From the NCBI GenBank assembly GCA_037039685.1, contig JAWNGF010000007.1:620001-684000 (forward strand): a stretch of DNA of 64,000 nt, read 5' to 3'. Source of the DNA: Ceratobasidium sp. AG-K. Taxonomy: Eukaryota > Basidiomycota > Agaricomycetes > Cantharellales > Ceratobasidiaceae. Of this stretch, positions 41,680 through 55,700 are shown piece by piece (position 1 is the first letter of the stretch; each line of letters starts with the position of its first letter). The notes under the pieces were generated by a model that saw only the letters and a list, made by a program, of their open reading frames with translations, ran no database searches and was not told the origin of the DNA. The position numbers and the translations under genes are program-made.

Positions 41680-43612
41680 CTAAAGGACATATCTGGGAAC
41701 CAGCGGGATAAACAGCTGTATGCAAATCTAGAGTCGGGAATTCTTACCTAAACAACGGACTGGCATCACCCATATCACGGAACTCGCTCTTGCGTGCGTC
41801 CGTAATACCTTCCGCCTTGCACTGAGCCTCCTTGAGTCTATTGAGACGGGCAAGGTTCCACCATGTAAATCCGGCTGCACACCAGGCCATTGATAACGAG
41901 GCGAGGATGACGTTGTGTCCAAGTTTGTAGCGTGGTGCGTCTTTGGCGCGATACACAAACGAAGAACAGATGCCTCCAAGGTTTCCGATACCGATGCTAA
42001 TTTTCGGTTAGTTAGTGCGAGTATCAGGCATATACGAATACTAACGCACATCATCGCAAGCACAACTGCACGCTTAGTATCACCTCCGACGTTGTTGCTG
42101 ACCCATGAAATCAGGCACGGGACGGTACCGTACACACCAGAGCAAGTCAAGAATATGCCAGCATACGCGACGTCGGGGTTGCTGGTACCACGAACCATCG
42201 CATAACCGGTGATGCTCAGGAGCTGGAGGCCCATGACGAAAGGGCCACGGCGCCCAACCTTGTCACTACAGTAGGCTGCGCCGAAGGCAACAAACATGGC
42301 GAGGCAATACGGCGGAGTGGACATGAGCTGTGCCTTGGCGGCTGTGTACCCAAGGTCCTTGATGATTTGAGGAATGAAAAGGGAAAAGGCATAAACAGGG
42401 ATAAGACCGCCGATGTAAATTATACTGTAAACCCAAGACTTGTAGTCCCCGAAAGCCTGGCGGACAAAATTCCAGTCGAAGTGAGTAGCCAAATCAGGCG
42501 AGTCGGCTTTCATACGCTCAAGAAGTCGTTCGCGTTCCTTGTCAGTTAAGAATTTTGCGTTTTCCGGGAGCTGGGTCAAAGGTCAACGTGAATATGGAGT
42601 CGCGCGTATGTATTTGATATACCCACGTCATGCATGTAGAAGAACGACATCGCGCCAACTACGACAGTGACGAGACCCTCGAGGCAAAAAATCCACTGCC
42701 ACCCCTTGAGGCCGGCCACGCCGTCCATCTTGACAATGCCATAGGCCAAAATACCACTGAAAGCCCCAGAGCTCGTAGTAGATCTACGAACCACAATTAA
42801 TTTCCGGTACGAACACCAACGCCCTTGGCTGTACTTACGCATAAAAAATCGCGATGCGTTTTGCCAGGCTGCCGCGAGGGTACCACAGCGAGATATAAAA
42901 GTTAATACCAGGGAATAACCCAGCCTCCGTGACACCCAGGAACACCCGACTAATAACGATCCCAGGGTAGGTGTTAACTACACACATCAGGGTCGTGACT
43001 GTGCCCCAAGCAATCATCTGTGCAGGGACTGTAACCACGCAGTTGTTAGCCGGTGGTCAGAACAAAAGGGGAAGGGGAACTTGACATACACCATCGCGAA
43101 GCACCAATTTTCTTCATCGCCAAGTTGGACTAGAATAGATCGCGGCGATCAACGTCAATTTGTTATCTTTAGAACAGTCTGGACTAACTGGAATTTCGAA
43201 GGCACAGTACTAGATGACACAGACGAATTAGGCAACCGATACGCCGCGCGCTCTGAAGGTACATACCGTAATATAGAACACAGATGCAGCAATATTGTAG
43301 TCGAATCCCTTCATCTTCAGGTCCTTTTCCATGCCAGCAATTTTCGCATTGCCAAAGTTGGTACGATCTCTGTATCACCTCGATTAGCATATCTAGATGG
43401 GAAAGGAAGATATTTAAGACCCACAAAAACGAAAGTAAATGAAGCAGCGAGACCAAGGGTAAGAGATTCCAGTCAAGTTTGCGCAACAAGCGTCGATCCG
43501 ATACCCGCAGCGATTCAGCCTCTCCGGCAGATAGCTGCGGGACGGCGACGGAAGAATCCTTTTCCGAGTGCGAATGCTTGCCCAAGGAGGACGGTGAGTT
43601 GGAGCGAGTCAT
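41680..43612 (-). CDS. MFS transporter, allantoate-permease (Dal5) family type
   Basis: An anion:cation symporter-type MFS protein, in this group usually importing organic acids such as nicotinate, allantoate or pantothenate into the cell. The start is ATG at 43610-43612 (MTRSNSPSS). Joined exons give LRKLDWNLLPLVSLLHLLSFLDRTNFGNAKIAG, FDYNIAASVFYIT, FEIPSNLAMKKIG, AWGTVTTLMCVVNTYPGIVISRVFLGVTEAGLFPG, then GLKGWQWIFCLEGLVTVVVG, the cytoplasmic loop with FLTDKERERLLERMKAD, and the second six helices to WWNLARLNRLKEAQ. Splicing a last short intron after SPLFR puts the stop at 41680-41682. The LDRTNFGNA and CLEGLVTV motifs fix the family; the substrate is open. Confidence 0.9.
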
Positions 43613-45347
43613 TACGACCAGAAGTGAAAGTGCCCAATAGGACCAGTGTGTGTGGATGGGGGAATGGAAGGAAATGGGCGAGGCAGTATGGCTTGACGAG
43701 CGGTTCAAATGCTCTCGAGCCGGTTTATTCCCCGACCCCGCGGCGGCATGCCAAGGTTGATATGCGATTGGGATTGGAGTGAAGAGGCACCAAACTGTTA
43801 CCTCCCAAGGCACAACGATTGCGACAATAGGGTGAGATGCACGATAAAGCCCGAGAATATCGTAGCGAAGTAAATTTGGTTGCCACCCAAACTGGATGTG
43901 GACAGAAGGCAGGAACGATGACCTGCTGTACCTCGCGCTGTTGCTGAATCAATGACAGGGAGACAAGGTGGCGAGCTTCCATAACCCCGCTCTTATCCAA
44001 TCAAACACTGTCAGATATGATCGAAGGGAAGTGAGCCTTGAGCTGGGCATACAAAAATAATCCGACCCTAAGCTTCTTGGCTCTCCATGCTTAGTAAGCG
44101 AGATTATACCGCCGCAGAACACACACAAAGCCTTTTCAGACTACGCCGTACAACTTCGAGATTAACGTTATACGCGTGGCCCGATTACCCGTGTGACATC
44201 TGGAGGCCGTGTGAGACCGTCGCGTGTGACCAGAAGACAGGACTTCGTGTTAGCCATGTGTGCAATGTATTCGTCGCATTCGCGAAACCGGTCGGTAATC
44301 GAGCTCAAACTTGAGACAAACAGATGGATAAATCCATTTGTTCTATCCCCAATTATACAAGCTCGAGGTATTCCGCAGGGAGCCTAAATGGTGATCAACC
44401 TTGTCAACTGACAAGTTGCATCCTGTTGGTCGATCGCATAAACGACATGCGTCGTGTACGCTTGCCGGAGTAAAGTTACGTTATTACAACTTCGTGATCA
44501 AGTATTTCACTCCCGGTCGTGACCGGGTTTCAGCCCGTACGAGTGTATTCTCCTAGTTAGTCTTAGGGTCTCGCTTCCCCTCAACCATGCTGGCCTGGGC
44601 ACGGTACCTCGCTCGGAGCTGGCTCTTCTTTTTTGACTTCTTTGATTGCAACCCATCATCCTGTGTTAGGGTCGTCACAACATATTTCTGCCTTAGCATA
44701 CGTACAAGGGTTGGTTTCAGCTATGCGACTAACGCAACGCGGAGGGACTGGGGTACCCACCCTCACCTACCAGATACGTGAGCACGTGCAGTTCGTTCAA
44801 ATCGCTACGAAACTTCATAACCTGGCCGCTTTATTTGAGTGAGCTTTTTGCGTATCATAGATCCTATAGCTTGTGGCAACATTATCACAATCTTTCTTAC
44901 TCAATACAGTCTTGAGAGGCAAAAGGCCCTGGGCACATCCGCGTGATAGCACACGTATTCGGTCCGATCAGCCCTTCAGAACCTTAGCTGGAAGTAATCA
45001 TCGGTCCGAACATACTCGCAACTTAACAGGAAAGTCACGCGGCACATATACATGTTCCTGGTTGGTGCGAAGACCCCGGGGTCAAACAATAACATCACGG
45101 CCTACCCGGCATACATCCCAGCATTTCCTTGTCGGCTCCAGAAAAGCTGGGGTTACTTCCCATGCACCCGGGACCAAAGCATTCGGGTCAGGTACTCTAC
45201 AGCCTGTGATGGAAGACGAGCGGCTTAGCATTGTGTATTTAGCTAAATGTCTTGGTTGCGCTTGGGGCCCTTGGTCTCAATCTACAAGTTCTTCCTCTCG
45301 TCGGTCAGATCCTCTCAGACACTGACATTTATCCCTACACCTGAAGG
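43613..45347. other. Intergenic, nothing recognised
   Basis: Several frames of 60-150 codons occur on the plus strand (for example 44873-45325) but their composition is not protein-like and no motif is seen. The promoters of both flanking genes should lie here. Confidence 0.4.
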
Positions 45348-47202
45348 ATGGCGCCTTCCCCGCTCGGTGCTGGTGCTGGCCAGGGAGTTATCGGACGTGG
45401 TTTCGACGTACTGCTTGTGGCGGCCACCACTGTCAGTCCTTCTTCTCAGACAGCTGCGTATATGCGTGTCGCGGCAATAACGCTGGCCGCCTATGAGTAA
45501 GTTGAATCGTCAAGCAAGCTTTGTTTTGTTCATGGCTTGGTTCCTAGCTGGTTCATCACGCTAAAGCCTGAAATACGTCTTTATCAACGTCATAAAACCT
45601 TCAGCAAGGCTGTCGTCTTGTTTGCCCTCATCCGGTACGCTCTTTGGATGTTAAATAACCTCTCAACTCCGTCTAAATCCCTTTCCAGCTACGTCAGTGT
45701 CGCTGCAATCGTCACCAGCAACGTTGGATTCTTTGGCACTGGCTTTAGCGCAAGCTTGTGCCATCGTTACCATCTTGTTGCTCCCTTGCTCAAAAGTAGG
45801 TCCGCGTGGCTCGAAAGTCTCCTATCCATGTACATTCGCCAAATCATGCTCACCTCATACCACAAAACAGTGTTTGCCACACTCATCTCGCAAGTGATAA
45901 TATCTATCCGAACCTACGCCATATCACGCAAGGCACGATGGGTTCTCTGGGCCCTTTCAACTCTGTTCATTGTCTCATGTGTGGTGCGCACAGGGTCATT
46001 CTATATTTGGGATGCCAGCTGATGGAACTAAAACATGGGCCTTAATAACGCTCGGCGGACATCTCGGCTCTCCACCTTTTTTTACAGCCCGAAGTCCTTG
46101 GAAATGCCTGGCAACGCAAGGCCGTCCAGAATTCGAGCGTGAGTCTATTTGAATAACCCAGGAACGTTCTAAAATGCCTCTGATATCACGTGGCCGGACA
46201 TTTCAGTTCAAGTGAGTCAATTCCTCCAATCGCATACACCAAAAAGGTTCTCACTTTGGTTCCTCGGTGATGCCAGTTGCACTTCTGGAAACCTCCCCGA
46301 CCACAAGGTAGCTTGGGTTCATTACCTTGCTGCGGTGGTGTTTGATACGACTGCAATGGGTATCGCTACATTCTACCTCTACAATCCAACTCGGACTACG
46401 TAAGTCTATTCATGCACTTGGGACTATAGGGGAACTGACCAACGGATGTGTACCTACTTCTTTGAATCTCCACTTGTCAATCCGCACATGCCCTTATAGT
46501 ATTAGTGGGCTGGCGAAAGTCATGCTTGAAGAAGGGCTATTGTATTTTGTCTTCCTTACCGGTCAGTGGTATGCTTTTTTAGAAGTGTATTGTGTCCTAA
46601 CCTGCGTAAATCGCTGCCCTGGTCCATATATATGGCTCCACGCGTTCACGAAAACCGAAACGATTACGGTCTCCCCCGCGCTCTGTCGATTCATTGGTCA
46701 ATAGTTGCCAACGTGGTCAATCTCGTGATGTTTCTAACGGCCGACATCTCGTCCCAGTCGTGCGCAGCGGTATTTGGACAAGCAGTGACGATGATTATGA
46801 GTCAGCGTATTATTCTCAACCTACAAGGTCAGTCGTTTTAACTCGAGCTCCAAATTCTGGTAATTCTATTGCTAATGTCTGACAGAATGGACAAATGAGC
46901 CGAGTCAAGCACCTTCCCAGTCCCGGTCTGTGCCAAATTACGCAATGCATGTGATCGGGGCTCGGTCACATCCTAACGCCCCGACACCGAAGCTCGACGC
47001 CTGGTCCGAGCAGGCTCAAGTAAAGTCAACTGGACAAATTTGGGACAAGCACACCCAACACGGTCGACGACCTTCTTCCAATGTGTTCGAGTATGGAACG
47101 GATGATGCAGGAGGAGTTCATGTTGTTGTAGAACGGGAAGTGCGGTACGACCACGACGCAATCAGCGAGTCGGAAAAATCAGTCTCTGATGTAAAAAGGT
47201 AG
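45348..47202 (+). CDS. DUF6533 multi-pass membrane protein
   Basis: A basidiomycete-type membrane protein of unknown function. Exon 1 (45348-45496) gives MAPSPLGAGAGQG and ends in the DUF6533 start, AAYDWFITLKPEIRLY, completed by exon 2 (45548-45634). Exon 3 (45689-45795) gives YVSVAAIVTSNVGFFGTGF, and exon 4 (from 45871) gives MFATLISQVIISIRTYAISRKARWVLW. Further exons include LGNAWQRKAVQNSS, HYLAAVVFDTTAMGIATFYLY, LAKVMLEEGLLYFVFLTG and LVMFLTADISSQSCAAVFGQAVTMIMSQRIILNL. The last exon (from about 46886) is a polar cytosolic tail to the TAG at 47200. About seven helices are expected. Middle exon borders are approximate. Confidence 0.85.
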
Positions 47203-48990
47203 AAAGTGGCTGTAACCAGTATGGTTGCGACTCACGATACTAGTTTTATTCTTCGGATTTATCTTGGTTATTTTCGGTTGTTTCTATTCGCCCCTCATTC
47301 TTGTCCAACTCAGATCGTTCTTTGATTCGCGTACGGTGATTGACAGTTTGATGACCCTGGTTCTAGTAACCGAAGGCCATGAAAAGTCCGCTCCGAAGAC
47401 CTGTTCGGTGTTCCGGCTGTATCTTGGAGATTCTACGGATAACACCATGGACCAGGAGGGATCATGATAATTCCCTTGAGACGATGGCCCCAAATTTAGG
47501 GCTTGCTGGAGTCCGTTGGGGCAATAATCCGCTCGTGACGGTCCTATTGCGATATATGCGCATAGTTCGAACATGCCGAGTTAGCTGTTATCCCTCAGAT
47601 GTGTGAATGAGCGTTTTTGACCACAGAGTTCTGCTTGCAACTCCGCTCCTTCGGTAACATCTGTCGACAGAAACAATGGGTTTAACGCGATCCATCCATA
47701 GATCAACGTTTGCTGTTGCCAGTGGCGTGCCTGGTGGTTTGCACATCTTAACGGTACAGGGTCGACTTCGACATACGTTTCTGTGATCCTCGTAATGTGG
47801 TGTTTGCCTGTGGCCCTGTCCAGGTAACATCCTATCTGAGCGTGGCCACCGATATTACTGCTCCTCGTCCACCAGCGCGCATTGATACTCTGACCTATAT
47901 TTAGACATGAAACGATTAGATAAACGCTTGAGCGAGTTGAACAGTCCTTGTAGCTGGAAATTTATAGAAATCCCCTCATTCATACTCTATATGCGCGCCA
48001 TCGGCTGGCAGAGCTCTCATAACTTTCGAAATCTCAATTGCACGATTCAACTGTAAATACCAATCTGGCAATACCCTCTCGAGAGCTTATCAGCTAAATA
48101 TGACGAAATGCCAAGCGTGACCTCGAGTCAGGATTAGTATACAGTATCTTGTAGGCGCTACAAGTAGCATGAATGTGCGCCGTTGAAGCTCAACTCATTT
48201 TTTCCGGATGCGCTTTGATTGTCTTGTGGGCTTGAGCCAAGGGCAGTGAACTGATTGAGTTATTCTCGGAGCGATTATAAAACTGGGAGACTGAAGCGAC
48301 ATACACGCATTAAGTGAGCCTGAGCTAGTGCTGGCTAAGCCAGGATCCCTTGCCTGTATTGAACCTCTGAACATGAGTAAAAGGTCAATTTCCCGTCTGA
48401 TTCATGTGTATTCTCGGAGTTTACAAGCTTACCTGCCAGAATTGCTCCATCGTATTTTGAAGCTCGCCATTTTGGGGGGCCGTGGAGCAGTTCTTGGGGG
48501 GGGGGGGGGTTGTAAGCTTCCTTCGGCCAGGCGTGTTCTGACTCAGGCCATCACTAGATCCCCGTGTCTGGTACGGCTTGGAACGGGGAAGGTTCGCCGT
48601 AACATTGAACTCTCCCTTAGGGGTTCAATCGATTCAACTGACATTCATGCATCGCTTTGACTGCATACGTGATCCTCAGCATACCCGACCCATTCAACGA
48701 AAGGCGAAAACGCGTCGCACGAGGTATGCATCAACTTGGGTGATATATGCCCGGTGTCGACTATTGGGAATCCAGCCAGTACCGTAGGGATGCTATGCAA
48801 TGCGTCTCGTCTGTCCTTTCCCGGTCTCTCTGTCGTAACCATCACGTCAAAAGCCAGGGACACACGCGCTGGGCAGTGTCGAGGCGGTGCTGGGCGCTCA
48901 ATTAGAAATTCGGCGAGGGCTGATTGACCGCTTACGTGATTGACATTTAACCCCGTGCGCGCCACCATTGTCCTTTGTTTCCACCCCGCC
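47203..48990. other. Intergenic, with a G14 run at 48496-48509
   Basis: No gene is supported. A plus-strand frame at 48373-48660 contains the run of 14 G and is not convincing. The G run may vary between strains or be an assembly artefact. Confidence 0.4.
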
Positions 48991-51900
48991 ATGATTGGAC
49001 TACTTTCGACGCACTTTCGCAAACAGAACGCGCCCGAGAGGCAGCAGACTATTTTGCCTCGGGAGATTGCGCCACCCAAGGAATATGAGCAGCAGGCTGA
49101 GCGCGCGGTTCGTGCCATTTGATTCTCTGAAATTCGATTTATTGCTGATCGTGTAAATTGATCAGGGGTTGCTCTGCACCGAGGAGCTGCAGATCGCTAC
49201 GGAGAGATGTCGCAAAAAGGTCGAGGCCATTGCCAAACAGTGTCGGTAAGCCGCGTCGCGTCGATGTTGCACATGTAGTCCTCGACTGAGTCTGTTAGCG
49301 CCCGCAACCGCCGGTTCCGTGACATCGAGTTTGACATTGAAGAAGACAAGGAGCGGTGCTTGCATGGCCTTGCCACCCCCGAGCACAAGAAATACAGTCC
49401 CGCTGACGTGATGCGAGTTACTCAGATCTTCGAAAATGTGGGTGCCGTTAGATCTATTTTTAGCTAGTCCACTCATTTTGGTTCAGCCCAAGTTCTTTAT
49501 TGACGGAGCCAATTGGTCTGATATTATGCAAGGGCGACTGGGGGATTGTTGGTTGCTGAGCGCGTTAGCGACCGTTTCCACGATGGAGGATCTTGTCGAG
49601 AAGATCTGTGTTGCTGTGAGTTGCTCGGCTATATATTGATGGCCCTGGCTCACATCTTCACAGAGGGACGAAAAGGTCGGAGTCTACGGCTTCATCTTCT
49701 ATCGTGACTCGGGCTGGGTCGATGTGATTGTCGACGATCTTCTCTTTACCTCGATTCCCAAGTACGAACAACTCTCGCGGCCGGAGCGCAATTTGTATCA
49801 CCATGACAAAGACAAATACAACACTGGCGCACGTCGAGGTGGTCAAAGCTTATATTTTGCAAAGAGTGGAACCGAGAATGAGACTTGGGTGTAGGTTGGT
49901 CAAATTCCACCGCGAGATCTTTACTGATATCTCCCAGTCCTTTGATCGAAAAGGCTTATGCGAAGCTTCACGGCGACTATGCCGCGATCGACGGTGGACT
50001 TGCGGCCGAGGCGATCGAAGACCTCACTGGGTATGTTACTAAATGTGATATTGCTACCTCGCTTATGATGTTGTAGAGGTGTATCAACCATTTTCCACGT
50101 CCACGATATCCTCGATGAAGATCAGTTCTGGGAAGATGAGCTCACGAAAGTCAACCAAGACAGGCTATTTGGGTGCTACATCCTCAGGATGGCCGGCCTC
50201 GACGAGGATGAGACTGTGAACGGTAAGTGAATAGCTGGTATCTACTATATGTCCTCGACCTTTCGCTCTTAGGACTCTTCACCGGACACGCGTACTCGGT
50301 CATTGCCGCTCTGGAAGTAAATGGTGCGTAGTTTACCTCCGCTTTGCTCCTACCTAATCTCTCTCAGGCAAACGATTCCTCCGCGTCCGCAACCCATGGG
50401 GCAAAACCGAGTGGACCGGCGCCTGGTCCGACGGCTCCAAGGAATGGACTTCCGAATGGCTCGCTCTCTTGCCGCAACTCAAGCACAAGTTTGGCAACGA
50501 CGGCGAGTTTCTCATGGAATACTGCGACTTTTTGCGTACATGGACAATGATTGAGCGGAGTCGGCTCTTTGACAGTGGGTGGAAGATGAGCTCGATGTGG
50601 GTAAATGTAAACTCGAGGAGTTTCCCGTGCGCGTGGAACTTTGGCGATGTCTCATGTGAGTCGACGTGAATTCTGCGTCAATAGGTGACCTTACGAACTT
50701 GTATAGTTACGTTTAGTGTGACCGAGGACTCACCGGCAGTTATCGTCCTCTCGCAACTTGATGATCGGTATTTCTCGGAAATCTCGGGCTACAGTCAGTG
50801 GACACTCGAGTTTGTCGTGTACCGGAAAGGCGAGTCCGACGAGATATCCTCATAGCTATCGGCTAACCAGATATTTTCAGACGCTCCCGCCTCGGATCCA
50901 TACGCCCATTCGTCCCATACCATTTTTTGGCGCCGAAGTGTCAATGTCGAGCTCGGTAAGCTCGAAGCCGGAGATTATGTTGTTCACGTGCGATTAGACC
51001 GTCGGCACATTCGAAATCGAGTACGTTTCCTTCACTTCATAGTAAATCAAGGCTCATTCCTCCCATAGAACTATTTCCAAGAGGCTATTGGGACTTATGA
51101 TCATCGCAAGCTTAGCAAAGTCTGGTCCGAGGCGTGTGTAGCGAGCTCTATCGCAGTTAGTAAGTAGATCCGTGAGTTTTGCCAGGAATATTACTAATAA
51201 TGTCCTCAGATTTCGACCCCAAGTAAGCCTGTAGAATTTTCTTCTCTTGAGTTACTAACTTGTTTGTAGGGCATATGGCGATCTCCTCCCAGCGTCGGTC
51301 GATACGTATGGAGGACAAGACCTCACAGCAATTGAAATCGCCCATCACGAACGGGTCCAGAAAAAGGTCGAGAGTGTCGTCGCTGCGCCACTGGCCATGC
51401 TAGCCACGGAGCCCGAGTCTGCACCGAGCGATGGTTCAGGAGCCGCTCTAAGTGTTGGTGGTTCTAGCGCGGTCGTTGTTCCCCACGGCGACGATTTGCC
51501 CGCCCCGCCCGAAATCATTGGGTCTTCCGGCAAGATCGCAGACTTGGCAGAACTGAACGTGGATGACGACGACAAGCCCGAGGACGACAAGTCTGAAGAT
51601 GCCGAGAGCGTGCGAGTCGAGAGTCCCAAGCCAGACGGCTACGATGAGAAGCCAAACAAAGACGATGTTCCTCCCCCTAACCCCCAGTTGTCCGAGTCGG
51701 TTATTTTACAACCCGCTGGTCCGAGCGGAGCTGTACATGAGGGGTGGAGGTGCGATGGGTGCCAGGCGGACCCAATTATTGGGCCAAGGTATCACTGTCT
51801 GAGGCGAGTCCTAGGATGGTTGGATTCTTGAGGTCGATACGCTTACCTCTCGCTTTTCTAGTTCACATTGTGCCGATTACGATTTATGCTCGGCATGCAT

Positions 51901-52156
51901 GACCAAGAATGTGCACGACCCTACTCATCAAATGCTGTGTATACGTGACCCGGCCGACGCCAGTAAACTCCAGGACGAGGTAAGCGCCCTTCGGCCATCC
52001 TACCCGATATAGACTCACAAGCACGTACAGGTTGCCGAGGGAGAAGACAACTCTATCACCCTCGGGTTACGTGTGTACACGAAGGGGACAGCAGCAGCTA
52101 CCGTTGCGGGGCAATTGAGGCATGGCAAGGTGGTTGCATGGGATCGCAAGAAGTAA
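48991..52156 (+). CDS. Calpain-family cysteine protease with ZZ zinc finger
   Basis: A calcium-dependent-type intracellular protease. The start at 48991 gives [12 protein letters not shown]. The catalytic domain has [13 protein letters not shown] (Cys codon 49547-49549), [15 protein letters not shown] (His 50287-50289) and RVRNPWG (Asn 50391-50393), with [20 protein letters not shown] between them. Beta-sandwich modules follow (WMNV-type [30 protein letters not shown]). An acidic, Pro-rich linker precedes a ZZ zinc finger ([18 protein letters not shown], then [12 protein letters not shown]). The end is a conserved LGLRVYTKG block to the TAA at 52154. One intron (51804-51861) must be read as GC-AG to keep the zinc finger in frame. 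It is followed by two related copies. Confidence 0.92.
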
Positions 52157-52786
52157 TGAAGTCAAATCTTGGATATGGTATCTTTTCCAATTATCAGAGA
52201 GTGGACAGCGAATAATGTGTACCCGACAGTACTATACCAGTGCTTTATATAATAGACAAGCCGCGTTTCAAACGAGTTTTGCTCATGTAAGAGCTTGGAA
52301 TTCTTCTGATGGGCTGTGGCTGCGTACCGGTCCGGCAGTTCCATGATGCGAGATCAATCGGAGGTCGCTTTGCCGGCATGCGAATTCCGGGCCGCAACAT
52401 TTTGAACTCGGGTATTCACACATGACCGCGCAATCCGTTGATCGATTACGTTACGGGCTTGTCTGCCCGAGTGAGTTCGGTGTCGGAGGCCTACTCTTGA
52501 GTCTGGTGCCAAGCGCGCTCCAACGAGGTATGTTCAACCTTTTCACTAGTCAATGCACGGATTGCGCACAATGTCACGATTTCATAGCTAACTATAGACC
52601 GGTGGTGCATCAGGCACGCATAAGGTTGAGCACGGCTGTCTTTTCCCCTCCCCTGAGTCATCTAATCACACCTTACTCCGATCAAGTTCTTTGCATCGCC
52701 CCCATGTAAGTGGCCACGAGGCCGACCGACACACCTAATATAAATGTTACGAGAATCCGGACTCCAAGCATTCATTTCTTCCCAGC
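52157..52786. other. Spacer between calpain genes
   Basis: Holds the end of the first and presumably the promoter of the second calpain gene. No other gene is recognised. Confidence 0.45.
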
Positions 52787-55700
52787 ATGCTCGAGATTCT
52801 GTCGTCTTATCTCCAAGTCGGTCCCCCAGACCTTCAAACGCGGATTCCCGATCGGAAGCAGACTGTTGCGTTTGTGCAGCCTGAGCGAGTAGTATGTTTC
52901 GCGTTTTACCTAGGGAATTAGCCCAACCTAACCGCTATTCAACTATGATAGGGGTTGTTATTCACCGAGGAACTTCAAACCGCCACTGAAAGATGCTACA
53001 AAAAAGTAGACGCAATTATCAAGGATTGCCGGTTTGTGTAAATTCCGTCACAGATTTCAATTGCAACGCCAATCGATTTTTGTAGTGCTCGAAATCGTAA
53101 ATTCCGCGATATCGAGTTTGACCTTGAATCAGACCGGACCAGGTGCCTTTATGGACTCAACATCCCGGAGGATAGTTCAGGTCCTGTCGATGTGCGGCGA
53201 GCGACCGAAATTTTTGAGAAGGTGATCTTGCAGCCATCATTTACTTGGGTAATCCTGGTCTAACTGTCCCTGCTTCGCATATAGCCGCAGTTTTTCATCG
53301 ACGAGGCTAGCTCCTCGGACGTGGCTCAAGGAGCCCTAGGCGATTGTTGGTTTATGAGCGCAATTGCGGTCGTTGCTACCCTTGATGGTTTGATTCAGAA
53401 AATCTGCGTTCATGTAAGCCTCTTTCAATATCTCTATGGCTTGGTACATACTAATACTGCACGTTCAACCGGTAGAGGGACGAAGAAGTTGGGGTTTATG
53501 GATTCATATTCTATCGAGACTCAGGATGGGTCGATGTCATCGTCGACGATCTCCTTTTTACCAAGCTCCCAAAGTATGAGGACTTATCCTACGAGCAACA
53601 GGCGGTCTATCACCACGACAAAGACGAATACGAGGCTCGTGGCCGCACGGGTGGAAAGAGTCTGTACTTTGCGCGTAGTAGAACCGAGAACGAAACTTGG
53701 GTGTAAGTTAAAAACTTGAACGGGATTCCTGAAGTAACTTAGCTCTCCGTGGCAGGCCAATAATTGAGAAGGCATACGCCAAGCTTCACGGCGATTACGC
53801 ATCTCTGAGTGGTGGATACGAGGCAGAGGGAATTGAAGATCTCACCGGGTAAGTCACTCATTCCAGCTGTCAACCCTCCCGCCTACATATTATTATCAGA
53901 GGTGTCGCCACAAGTTTTAACGTCAGGGATATTTTAAATACGGGTAAGTTTTGGACTGAGCAACTTCGCAACGTGAATCAAGACAGGCTCTTTTCGTGTG
54001 CTGTGGATACTCTGATGGAGAGTGTGAAAGGTCTGCGGCGCAAGCATACAACTTACTATTCTTAACCTCTGCCCATATTAGGCATTCAAACCAACCATGC
54101 ATATTCGGTTATCTGCGCACTGGAGGTTAACGGTACGTATAATTTTGCCGGGCTGTCGCTCGAATGCAAACCTTACGTTGTCGTAGGCAAGCGTTTCGTA
54201 CGTATGAGAAACCCCTGGGGGGAGTCCGAATGGAAAGGACGGTGGTCAGACGGTTCCAAAGAGTGGACACCAGAATGGCTTGCACTCCTCCCCGAGCTGA
54301 AACACAAGTTTGGCGACGACGGCGAATTTTTGATGGAGTATAAGGACTTTCTCAACACCTTCAACTGTATCGAGCGGAACCGACTTTTCGATAGCTCGTG
54401 GCGTATGAGCTCAATGTGGATGAATGTAACCTCAAGAGACTTCCCGTGCGCATGGAACTTTGGAGATGCAAGCTGTGAGGCCTTTCGAGCTTCAGACACA
54501 CATTTAACACTTAATGCATATTCCGATAGATTCATTCTCGATCAGCGAGGATGGTCCTGCAGTAATTGTCTTGTCACAAATCGACGAAAGGTACTTTGAG
54601 GATATTTCTGGGCACAATCAGTGGTCGCTCGATTTTGTCGTATACCGCAAAGGCAAGTTGCTTTATGTTACTCCAACAAGTCATGGCCCTGACAGGATAC
54701 CCCTCAACAGGCGCCTCCGTCGACGACCCTTACACGAGGTCGGCACACAACATGCTTTGGAAACGTAGTGTCAGCGTTGAACTAGACAACTTAGAAGAAG
54801 GAGATTATGTGCTTCATGTACGACTCGACCGTGAGCACCGCCGGAAAAAGGCGAGCATCCGAGTTTCAGATTCGGTTGCAGAACGATTCCGGCTAACGCG
54901 CAACCTTACAGACTTATTTACAGGACTCTGTCGAAAACTGGAACCTACGAAAGCTTAGCAAGGTTTGGGCTCAAGCATGTGCTTCCAAGTCTATTGCCGC
55001 AAGTATGTGTAGATTCGATATCTCATCAGGAGGCTCGACTAACTACGTCATCCTGGTTTGCAGATTTCGATGCCGCGTGAGTAATTTAACGATTCTTTCA
55101 ATATCCATCCAATTACCTAATGCTGGGTTCTGTTTGCTAAAGTACTTACGGCGCCCTCCTACACGCACCAGGCGTGACCTATGGGGGCGAAGACCTCGGT
55201 GAAATAGAAACTAAACGTCTGGAAGCCGAAAAATCCGGGGTGGGCCTCCCTGGGATTGGAAGTGTCATCGCTACCTCCCCGGCCATGGTTCCAACCGATC
55301 TGGATAACCTAGAAGTCAAATCAATTACATCGGAGATCAATGTGGATCGGGTTCCCACCACCGATTCGGGCTTGCCCCACAATGGGATTACGTTAATCGG
55401 CGCTCTCGAGACTATTAAACTTGCTATCGAGAAGATTGAGAGGGAACTGACACTCAAGGATGGTGGGGACCTCAAAAAGGAAGAAGGCGGCGAAGGCGAC
55501 ATACCTAGGCCGAAGCCCACCATTCCCGTACCGGGCTCAATGGATACGGAGGCAGACAAAAGTGACTTACCACCGGCGCTGAGCTTATGGCCAGATGATA
55601 TTCGCGGGCTCTGTGAGCGGGTGGGTGTTTCAACTTTCTACGATGGAACCAAAGGCTCATGCAAAGGTTGTATTAGATTGCCGCCGACGAGGCCAACTCT

